From RUG472 sp045224495 (GTDB lineage Bacteria > Bacillota > Clostridia > Christensenellales > CAG-138), in assembly GCA_045224495.1 (NCBI GenBank), contig JBGVAK010000080.1, positions 1 to 10,388 on the forward strand: 10,388 nt of DNA. The letters are read 5' to 3'. The notes under the pieces are model-generated. The model did not search any database. It saw only the letters and a list, made by a program, of their open reading frames with translations, and was not told the origin of the DNA. The stretch's first letter is position 1, and each line of letters begins with the position of its first letter. The position numbers were made by a program, and so were the translations under genes. Of this stretch, positions 1 through 4,841 are shown piece by piece.

Positions 1-390
1 ATTTCCGAAAAAGTCGCCTATCTGGACGGCCTCATGGAGGGGCTGGAGATCGAGGACGCCAAGCAGAAGAAGCTGTTCAACGCCATCGTCGACGCCCTGG
101 ACACCATTGCCGAGGAGCTGAGCGATCATGACGACGCCATCGAAGAGCTGAACGATTCCATCGACGAGATCTACGACGATATGGACGACTACGATGAGAT
201 CCTCTACGGCGAGGACGATGAGGACGACGAGGACGAGGAGGACGACGATTTCTTCGAGGTCGTCTGCCCCAGCTGCGGCGAAACCATCTACTTCGACGAG
301 GACATGCTGGACAATCCGGACGGGCTCATCTGCCCCAACTGCAACGAGCCCATCGAGATCAACATCGCCGATAAGAAGGACGAGGAATAA
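1..390 (+). CDS. CD1247-type N-terminal domain / zinc-ribbon protein (5' end missing)
   Basis: The reading frame is open from base 1, and the first residues (ISEKVAYLDGLMEGL) match the start of a family common in Clostridia, annotated as CD1247 N-terminal domain protein. The ATG at 34 is therefore internal, and the true start probably lies only a few codons before the window. From the first codon, residues 1 to about 60 form a helical region rich in D/E and leucine. An almost uninterrupted Asp/Glu tract follows at about residues 70-83. A zinc ribbon has CPSC at 89-92 and CPNC at 111-114, separated by YFDEDM. No signal peptide or membrane segment is visible. The function of the family is not established. 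The fold suggests a small cytoplasmic metal-binding or nucleic-acid/protein-binding factor, though so acidic a protein would not be expected to bind DNA through its acidic part. The gene is convergent with ppx and ends in a hairpin region. Confidence 0.8.
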   Translation: MSEKVAYLDGLMEGLEIEDAKQKKLFNAIVDALDTIAEELSDHDDAIEELNDSIDEIYDDMDDYDEILYGEDDEDDEDEEDDDFFEVVCPSCGETIYFDEDMLDNPDGLICPNCNEPIEINIADKKDEE

Positions 391-409
391 TCGAAAGGAA
401 GCAAAGCAC

Positions 410-544
410 GCCCCTTTCTTGAAAGAAAGGGGCAGCCAGAGAACTTTCAAAACATGGGAGATGCTTTCCTGCATCTCCCATTTTATGTCGTTTTGCTTTT
501 CTTTTTGCGCCGCTTTCTCTTTTCTCATGAAAAGAAAAAGCAGC
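410..544 (+). repeat. Composite three-hairpin intergenic repeat, copy A
   Basis: This roughly 135-base non-coding block lies between two convergent genes. It has three modules. Module 1 (410-447) is the inverted repeat GCCCCTTTCTT/AAGAAAGGGGC followed by a stretch ending in AGAACTTT. Module 2 (454-481) is an 11-bp stem, ATGGGAGATGC/GCATCTCCCAT. Module 3 (about 495-544) is GCTTTTCTTTTT followed by a stem of the type GCCGCTTT...AAAGCaGC with loop TCAT. The same three modules, in the same order, occur on the opposite strand at 6403-6528. Modules 1 and 3 are conserved in sequence. Module 2 is conserved only as a stem. No coding capacity is apparent. It may be a dispersed MITE/REP-like element that also acts as a transcription terminator. 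Confidence 0.75.
454..489 (+). terminator. Probable terminator, likely bidirectional
   Basis: A perfect 11-bp stem (454-464 with 471-481) has a 6-base loop. It is followed on the + strand by TTTATG and on the - strand by GTTTTG. It lies between the stops of the zinc-ribbon gene (+) and ppx (-), so it can serve both. The T tracts are short, so efficiency is uncertain. Confidence 0.6.
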
Positions 545-555
545 ATAGAAAGAGT

Positions 556-1443
556 TCAAACGATACCCTTCTCCACGAGCCAACCGGCAAAGCCCTCCAT
601 GCCGCCCCGATCCGTGGGGGTCAGGGCCTTGATGTGCAGGGCCTCCATGAACCAGCTGAGGATGAGGCCGCCCTGGAGGATCACATCGTGGCGGCGGACG
701 AGGAGCGGCATCTGGGCCCGCCTCTCGTCGCCCAGGGCCGAGAGCCGAACGAGGAGGGCCGTGAGGAGCTCCGGGGTAAGGCGCAATGTGGAGAGCTGGC
801 TGCCGTCGTAGCGGCTTTGCTGCAGCAGCAGGGCGCCCAAGGTGGTTATAGTACCCCCCACGCCGAAGAAGGGCGCCGACGCTGGGCCGGGCAGCCTGAC
901 GCGGTCGTTGAGCCAGGTATAGATGGTATCCCGCATGCGGAGCAGGGCGTCCTCCGGGCAAAGGTCCTGGGCCCGGACGCAGCCCGTGGGGAAGCTGACG
1001 GACCAGAAGGGCGTCACCACCTGGGCGCTGCCGCCGCCGATGTCCAAAAGCGTTCCCTGCTGGCCGCCCAGGGCCCCCGCATAGGCCAGCCGTCCCTCCT
1101 CCTCGCCGGAGAGCAGGTAGATGCCCAGGTCGGGGCAGGCGGCTTTGAGCGCGTCCAGCAGCTCCTGTCGGTTTTGAGCGTCCCGAACGGCGCTGGTGGC
1201 ATAGGCGTAGGCTCGCACCCCGGCGACTTCAGCTTTGTCGCAGAACTGTCGGCAGGCCGTGATCGTGGCCTCCATGGCCGCAGCGGACAGACGGCCGGTC
1301 TGATCGAGGCCCTTGCCCAGCCGCGTGGTGCAGATCTCCTTGCGTCCGCCGGGCACAAAAAAAGCGCCGTCGTCATTTCTATCCAGAATGGCGAAGCGGA
1401 CGGAGTTGCTGCCGACATCCAATATGGCGAGCGGCGCCCTCAT
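556..1443 (-). CDS. Ppx/GppA family phosphatase (exopolyphosphatase / pppGpp phosphohydrolase)
   Basis: This 295-residue protein belongs to the actin-like ASKHA phosphatase fold. Members cleave terminal phosphate from polyphosphate or convert pppGpp to ppGpp in the cytoplasm. Visible motifs are LDVGSNS at 8-14 (phosphate-1 loop), TSAVRDA at 83-89, SGEEEG at 112-117 (carrying the usual catalytic glutamate), LDIGGGSAQV at 133-142 (second phosphate loop), GVGGTITTLGA at 194-204, RRHDVI at 250-255 and TDRGGMEG at 277-284. The length matches the short one-module Ppx/GppA form, without the C-terminal HD domain of the long enzymes. I chose the ATG at 1443 because it directly precedes the conserved N-terminus and overlaps the upstream divIC-like stop as ATGA. 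A GGGAGG element (1450-1455) lies 6 bases upstream. An in-frame extension to 1509 reads through divIC sequence and is rejected. The substrate cannot be decided from sequence. Confidence 0.9.
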   Translation of the reverse strand: MRAPLAILDVGSNSVRFAILDRNDDGAFFVPGGRKEICTTRLGKGLDQTGRLSAAAMEATITACRQFCDKAEVAGVRAYAYATSAVRDAQNRQELLDALKAACPDLGIYLLSGEEEGRLAYAGALGGQQGTLLDIGGGSAQVVTPFWSVSFPTGCVRAQDLCPEDALLRMRDTIYTWLNDRVRLPGPASAPFFGVGGTITTLGALLLQQSRYDGSQLSTLRLTPELLTALLVRLSALGDERRAQMPLLVRRHDVILQGGLILSWFMEALHIKALTPTDRGGMEGFAGWLVEKGIV

Positions 1444-1763
1444 TGGCCGCCTCCCGCCAGGGAATCGTTGTCGTCGTCCAATATGATGGTGTCGTCGGTG
1501 TAGTGCCAACCGTAGCGGACGGAACCCTGCTGAAGCTTGTATTCGTCGGTCTGCATGTATTCCAGGTTGGCCTGCTCCCGTTCGTATTCGATCTTGATGG
1601 CGTTGAGTTCGTTCCGCTTCTGTTCCAAAAGCAGCTGGGCATTCTCCCTGTTGGTGCGCTGGGGAATGATGACGCCGGCCAGAACGACCGCGTCCACCGC
1701 CAGGAGCAGAAGGAAGTGTATGGGCTTGAAGTAAACCGTTTTTTTACGCGCACGTTTTTTCAC
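1440..1763 (-). CDS. divIC: DivIC/FtsL-like septum formation initiator protein
   Basis: This 107-residue bitopic membrane protein has a short, very basic cytoplasmic tail (KKRARKK), one membrane helix at about residues 14-34, and an extracytoplasmic coiled coil at about 38-72. The C-terminal part contains YGWHYTDDTIILDD, comparable with the conserved end of DivIC/FtsB proteins. DivIC works with FtsL and DivIB in the divisome to trigger septal peptidoglycan synthesis. The yabP-yabQ-divIC order is the same as in Bacillus subtilis, which strongly supports the call. The start is GTG at 1763; the next in-frame codons upstream reach the yabQ stop within 22 bases. No Shine-Dalgarno sequence precedes it, but a good extended -10 element does, so a leaderless mRNA is possible. 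The stop overlaps the ppx ATG by 4 bases. Confidence 0.85.
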   Translation of the reverse strand: MKKRARKKTVYFKPIHFLLLLAVDAVVLAGVIIPQRTNRENAQLLLEQKRNELNAIKIEYEREQANLEYMQTDEYKLQQGSVRYGWHYTDDTIILDDDNDSLAGGGQ

Positions 1764-1770
1764 GTAAAGC

Positions 1771-1779
1771 AGTATATCA
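1771..1779 (-). promoter_or_regulatory. Possible internal extended -10 promoter for the divIC-like gene
   Basis: Read on the - strand, TGATATACT (1779-1771) is a TGn-TATACT extended -10. Seven bases separate it from the GTG start codon, so transcription would begin at or one base before the start codon. No clear -35 is present at 17-18 bases, but extended -10 promoters often need none. It would let the division gene be expressed in vegetative cells apart from the sporulation genes upstream. Confidence 0.45.
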
Positions 1780-1784
1780 GATTT

Positions 1785-2105
1785 TCAGCGGGAGGGGAAC
1801 TCTTTTTTGCGTATCTGTTGAAGTATTTCTGTGAACAGTGGCCGAAAAGCCCAGCGGACGAGCAACATCCCCCCAAAAAACAGCACGACGCCGTAGAGCC
1901 GCACCTCGCCGCGGGTGGAGAGGAACAGACCGGCGATCAGGCAGATCTGCAGCAGCAGCAGGGCCAGCACATCATAGATCACCGTTCCTACCCGTCCGGC
2001 GTGCAGGCGGGGGAGCCGCACAAACTCATACCCAAGACCGCCCAGAAGGCCGAAGAACAGCATGACCATGGCCTGGTGGGGCTGGTCGAACACGTCCCGG
2101 ATCAT
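1785..2105 (-). CDS. yabQ: Spore cortex biosynthesis protein YabQ
   Basis: This small integral membrane protein of 106 residues has about three hydrophobic segments (roughly 10-28, 42-62 and 69-88), a basic loop after the first segment and a polar C-terminus (QQIRKKEFPSR). In B. subtilis YabQ sits in the membranes around the forespore and is required for cortex peptidoglycan formation. The N-terminus (QAMVMLFFGLLGGLGYEFVR) and the location between yabP and divIC support the assignment. I chose the ATG at 2105 because it overlaps the yabP stop as ATGA and begins the recognisable protein; a longer in-frame opening to 2339 only shadows yabP. There is no good Shine-Dalgarno sequence, so translation is probably coupled to yabP. 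Confidence 0.88.
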   Translation of the reverse strand: MIRDVFDQPHQAMVMLFFGLLGGLGYEFVRLPRLHAGRVGTVIYDVLALLLLQICLIAGLFLSTRGEVRLYGVVLFFGGMLLVRWAFRPLFTEILQQIRKKEFPSR

Positions 2106-2389
2106 CCCCGCAGGCGGCCGAACAGGCTCCGTTTCAGCGTAGGCTGTTCGTATTCCAGCGAAAGGATGCGGCCGTCCACGATCACCTGCCCGCTGTCCGG
2201 GTCCAGCCGGGTCAGCTTCAGCTCCTCCCCGGAGAGGAGCAGCATGCCCGCTTCCGTCAATATGGCGGCCTCCTGCTCGTGGAAGCTTTCCACGTCCACC
2301 ACTCCCGTGATGCGGGCATGGTGCTGGCCTTCGATGCATATCTGGTGGGCGTCCGGCGTATACTCCGCCAGCGTTCCGGTCTTATCCAT
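2102..2389 (-). CDS. yabP: Sporulation protein YabP
   Basis: This 95-residue soluble protein of the YabP/YqfC family is made in sporulating Bacillota. The diagnostic pattern is a beta-rich segment with ITGVVDVESFHEQEAAILT at about residues 27-45, followed by a G-rich turn (LLLSGEELKL) and DGRILSLEY near the end. In Bacillus it is expressed in the mother cell together with yabQ; its biochemical role is not well defined. The start is ATG at 2389 with a strong AGGAGGT (2398-2404, complement) 8 bases upstream. It is the first gene of the leftward operon and is divergent from rho. The stop overlaps yabQ by 4 bases. Confidence 0.9.
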   Translation of the reverse strand: MDKTGTLAEYTPDAHQICIEGQHHARITGVVDVESFHEQEAAILTEAGMLLLSGEELKLTRLDPDSGQVIVDGRILSLEYEQPTLKRSLFGRLRG

Positions 2390-2410
2390 AGATGTCCACC
2401 TCCTGTCAAC

Positions 2411-2440
2411 AGCCTATGCCCCCGGGGCGGGGCCTATGCC
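2411..2440 (-). promoter_or_regulatory. Candidate sigma-E-like promoter of the yabP operon
   Basis: On the - strand there is a GCATA element (2440-2435 region), a 16-base spacer and CATAGGCT (2418-2411). The sigma-E pattern of Bacillus is ATA, about 16 bases, then CATACAnT. Four to five of the seven specified -10 bases fit. Known sigma-E control of yabP/yabQ in B. subtilis makes it plausible. The match is imperfect in a GC-rich stretch, so this is a weak call. Confidence 0.3.
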
Positions 2441-2489
2441 GCAAGGGAGGGCGAAGGGGGAGTGATTTGCACTGATTTTGCAAAACACC

Positions 2490-2519
2490 TTGACAAAGAC
2501 CGGCCCAAGGCAATACAAT
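2490..2519 (+). promoter_or_regulatory. Sigma-A promoter of rho
   Basis: A perfect -35 TTGACA (2490-2495) is followed by an 18-base spacer and -10 TACAAT (2514-2519, one mismatch to TATAAT). Predicted transcription start is near 2526, giving a leader of about 70 bases to the rho start codon. Confidence 0.75.
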
Positions 2520-2525
2520 ACACCC

Positions 2526-2596
2526 ATACGAGATCGATCCAATCCCTTCAGCAACAATCCCATCTTTTTTACAATACAACATTTTGGAGGAAGCGA
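2526..2596 (+). promoter_or_regulatory. C-rich, G-poor rho leader (candidate rut site)
   Basis: From 2511 to 2580 I count 23 C and only 4 G in 70 bases, against a GC-rich, G-rich surrounding. The stretch is unstructured by eye and contains CAATACAA twice (2511-2518 and 2572-2579). Rho loads on C-rich, G-poor unstructured RNA, and autogenous control of rho through its leader is known in E. coli and B. subtilis. The leader ends with the Shine-Dalgarno GGAGG (2586-2590), 6 bases before the ATG. Confidence 0.5.
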
Positions 2597-4417
2597 ATGG
2601 TTCCTGAAAACCTGCTGGAAAAGAACCTGGCAGAGCTGCGCGCGATGGCGCAGGCTTTGGGCGTGAAAAACATAGGCAAATACCGGAAAAGCGAGCTGGT
2701 GGAGATGCTGACCAAGAGCGAAGCCCCCGCGCCCAAGAAGCGGGGCCGCCCCACTAAGGCCACGGCGGCTCAGGCGGCGGAAGCCCCCGCCGAAGCGCGG
2801 GAAGCCGCACCGGCGGAGGACGCAGCGGAGAAGCCCAAGGCGAAGGCCTCAGCTAAGGGGAAGAACGACCGTCAGAAGAAGCGGTCCGGGAAAGCCCAGG
2901 AGGCGGCAAAGGCCCCTGCTGAGGCGGAGAAGCCATCCGCTCCCGAGGGGGAGAAGCCGACCGCGCCCGTCCAGGATCCCCCCAAGGCGGAGCCTAGGGA
3001 GGAAGGCGGGGAGAAGCCGGAGCAGCGCCGCCGGATCGACCGGTCCCAGAACAGCCGCTATCAGAAGGGCTATACCCGTCATTTCGGGAACTATACCAAC
3101 GGCGAGCGCCGCCATGCGAGTCAGAACAACCAGGAGCAGCGGCCCAACCGGCCTGCCCCCGCGGAGCCTGCTGCGGTCGCGACCGGGGAGGAGGAGAAGC
3201 CTTACTACAACCAGGAGTACGGCACCGCCAACCCCGCCGTGCCCAAGATGCTGGAGACGGAGAACTGCCCCCCCACGGAGGGCGTGCTGGAGGTGCTGCC
3301 CGACGGGTACGGGTTCCTGCGCATGGACAACTACTACTCCGGCCCCAAGGACATCTACCTCTCCATCACCCAAATCCGCCGCTTCAGTTTAAAGACCGGC
3401 GACTACGTGGAGGGCCGGGCTCGGCCCCACCGGGAGGGGGATAAATTCGACGCCCTCATGTATATCGACCGGGTCAACGGCCTTCTGCCTGACGAGAACG
3501 CCCGGCGCAAGACCTTCGAGGAGCTGGTGCCCATCTTCCCCAACGAGCGGTACACTCTGGAGACGCCGGGGGAGAACAACAACCTGTCCGTCCGGCTCAT
3601 CGACCTTATCGCCCCCATCGGCAAGGGCCAGCGGGCCATGATCGTATCCCAGCCCAAGGCGGGCAAGACCACGCTGTTGAAGCAGATCGCCGCCGGCATC
3701 AGCGCCAATTACCCGGACAGTCACCTCATGGTCCTCTTGATCGACGAGCGGCCTGAGGAGGTCACGGAGATGAAGCGGTGCATCAAGGGCGAGGTGGTCT
3801 ATTCCACCTTCGACGAGCTGCCGGAGCACCACACCCGCATCGCCGAGATGGTCCAGGAGCGGGCCATGCGCCTGGTGGAGCAGGGGAAGGACGTGGTGAT
3901 CCTCCTGGACAGCCTGACCCGCCTCACCCGGGCTTACAATCTGGTGATCCCGCCCACGGGCCGGACCCTCTCCGGCGGCATGGATCCGGGTGCCCTCCAT
4001 AAGCCCAAGCGGTTCTTCGGCGCGGCCCGGAACATCGAGGGCGGCGGGAGTTTGACCGTCATCGCCACGGCCCTGGTGGAGACCGGCAGCCGCATGGACG
4101 ACATCGTTTACGAGGAGTTCAAGGGCACGGGCAACATGGAGATCCATCTCGATCGGAAGCTTGCCGAGAAGCGGGTCTTCCCGGCCATCGACATCTACAA
4201 GTCCGGCACCCGGCGGGAGGAGCTGCTGCTCAGCAAGGAGGAACTGGAGGGCGTCTACATGCTCCGCAAGTTCCTGGCCGGCGGCGGCACCACGGAGGTC
4301 ACGGAGCAGGTGGTGCCCATGATGGCCAAGACCGCCACCAACGAGGACTTCCTCTCCAAGCTCAAGGACTGGATCAAGATCTACGAGCGTCAGGGCTACA
4401 CCCTCTCCAGCCGCTGA
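2597..4417 (+). CDS. rho: Transcription termination factor Rho
   Basis: This hexameric RNA-dependent ATPase ends transcription of untranslated RNA. It has 606 residues, versus about 420 in E. coli, because of an insert. Domains in order: Rho N-terminal helical domain at 1 to about 40 (LAELRAMAQALGVKNIGKYRKSELVEML); a low-complexity linker at about 45-222, first Ala/Pro/Lys/Glu-rich and then Asn/Gln/Arg/Tyr-rich (146-186); cold-shock RNA-binding domain from 228 (EGVLEVLPDGYGFLR); and the RecA-like ATPase. The ATPase has Walker A QPKAGKTT at 352-359 (Lys357), Walker B DVVILLDS at 432-439, and the downstream SGGMD and KGTGNMEIHLDR secondary-site region. I chose the ATG at 2597 because it has GGAGG 6 bases upstream and starts the conserved helical domain; the frame is open to 2279 but that part lies before the promoter. 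rpmE follows, as in many Bacillota. Confidence 0.97.
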   Translation: MVPENLLEKNLAELRAMAQALGVKNIGKYRKSELVEMLTKSEAPAPKKRGRPTKATAAQAAEAPAEAREAAPAEDAAEKPKAKASAKGKNDRQKKRSGKAQEAAKAPAEAEKPSAPEGEKPTAPVQDPPKAEPREEGGEKPEQRRRIDRSQNSRYQKGYTRHFGNYTNGERRHASQNNQEQRPNRPAPAEPAAVATGEEEKPYYNQEYGTANPAVPKMLETENCPPTEGVLEVLPDGYGFLRMDNYYSGPKDIYLSITQIRRFSLKTGDYVEGRARPHREGDKFDALMYIDRVNGLLPDENARRKTFEELVPIFPNERYTLETPGENNNLSVRLIDLIAPIGKGQRAMIVSQPKAGKTTLLKQIAAGISANYPDSHLMVLLIDERPEEVTEMKRCIKGEVVYSTFDELPEHHTRIAEMVQERAMRLVEQGKDVVILLDSLTRLTRAYNLVIPPTGRTLSGGMDPGALHKPKRFFGAARNIEGGGSLTVIATALVETGSRMDDIVYEEFKGTGNMEIHLDRKLAEKRVFPAIDIYKSGTRREELLLSKEELEGVYMLRKFLAGGGTTEVTEQVVPMMAKTATNEDFLSKLKDWIKIYERQGYTLSSR

Positions 4418-4456
4418 CCCGGGGAAAAAGAGTCGAAAATTTCCTGAAAAAAGTGC

Positions 4457-4484
4457 TTGCATTTTCGGTTCGCCATGGTATAAT
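4457..4484 (+). promoter_or_regulatory. Sigma-A promoter of rpmE
   Basis: A -35-like TTGCAT (4457-4462), a 16-base spacer and a consensus TATAAT (4479-4484) preceded by TG at 4476-4477 form an extended -10. Predicted start is near 4491, about 35 bases before the rpmE ATG. No convincing terminator separates rho from it, so read-through from rho is also possible. Confidence 0.8.
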
Positions 4485-4492
4485 GGCAAACG

Positions 4493-4504
4493 GTAATGCA
4501 TTAC
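4493..4504 (+). promoter_or_regulatory. Perfect 12-bp palindrome at the rpmE transcript start
   Basis: GTAATGCATTAC is its own reverse complement and lies just downstream of the predicted transcription start. It could be an operator for a dimeric repressor. Its half-site GTAAT resembles the core of Gram-positive Zur boxes, but the spacing differs and the L31 form encoded here is the zinc-binding one, which is not the usual Zur target. As RNA it could form only a 4-bp stem. Confidence 0.35.
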
Positions 4505-4525
4505 ACGACAAAGGAGTGATAATAC

Positions 4526-4723
4526 ATGAAGAAAGATATCCAACCGTCTTACGGCGAGGCCGTCGTGCGCTGCGCCTGCGGTGAGACCTTCGTTACCGGC
4601 TCCACCAAGGGTGAGCTCAAGGTCGAAATCTGCAGCAAGTGCCATCCGTTCTTCACGGGCCGGCAGAAGCTGGTGGACAGCGGCGGACGGGTCGATCGCT
4701 TCAAGAAGCGGTACGGCATGTAA
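4526..4723 (+). CDS. rpmE: Ribosomal protein L31 (bL31), zinc-binding form
   Basis: This 65-residue protein of the large ribosomal subunit contributes to the bridge to the small subunit. It keeps the zinc ligands of the C+ type: C16 and C18 (CAC) and C36 and C39 (CSKC). It also has the family blocks FVTGST at 22-27, HPFFTGRQKLVDSGGRVDRF at 40-59 and the basic end KKRYGM. The start is supported by AAGGAG (4511-4516), 9 bases upstream. It has its own promoter and a strong terminator, so it can be made as a single-gene unit. It follows rho directly, a common arrangement in Bacillota. Confidence 0.97.
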   Translation: MKKDIQPSYGEAVVRCACGETFVTGSTKGELKVEICSKCHPFFTGRQKLVDSGGRVDRFKKRYGM

Positions 4724-4766
4724 GTTCCCCTCTGAACCACTCCACAACCCACAACCAAAAGAATCG

Positions 4767-4795
4767 ATCTCCCGCTCGCGGGAGATTTTCTTTTT
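4767..4795 (+). terminator. Intrinsic terminator of rpmE
   Basis: The perfect 9-bp GC-rich stem ATCTCCCGC/GCGGGAGAT (4767-4775 with 4778-4786) has a tight loop and is followed by TTTCTTTTT (4787-4795). It cleanly separates rpmE from the asparaginase promoter 12 bases further on. Confidence 0.9.
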
Positions 4796-4806
4796 GCGGG
4801 TATTCC

Positions 4807-4835
4807 TTGCAAAAGGGCGTCGTGTCCGCTATACT
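4807..4835 (+). promoter_or_regulatory. Promoter of the asparaginase gene, starting at the ATG
   Basis: TTGCAA (4807-4812), a 17-base spacer and TATACT (4830-4835) form a good sigma-A promoter. Only six bases lie between the -10 and the A of the ATG at 4842, so the expected first base of the RNA is the start codon itself. No Shine-Dalgarno sequence is present. Confidence 0.7.
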
Positions 4836-4841
4836 ACAGCT

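Noticed and set aside
405..560. CRISPR array in the hairpin-rich intergenic region
   Set aside because: There are no regularly spaced identical repeats with unique spacers; the three hairpins differ from one another.
454..1503. A 349-codon + strand frame covering the repeat and ppx
   Set aside because: It begins inside a hairpin and runs antisense to the motif-rich Ppx/GppA gene.
2279..2596. In-frame N-terminal extension of rho
   Set aside because: It lies mostly upstream of the rho promoter and overlaps yabP on the other strand; the ATG at 2597 has a good ribosome site and begins the conserved domain.
3389..4747. A 452-codon open frame on the - strand opposite rho and rpmE
   Set aside because: It spans the complement of two well-conserved genes and their promoter and terminator region, and has no recognisable domain.
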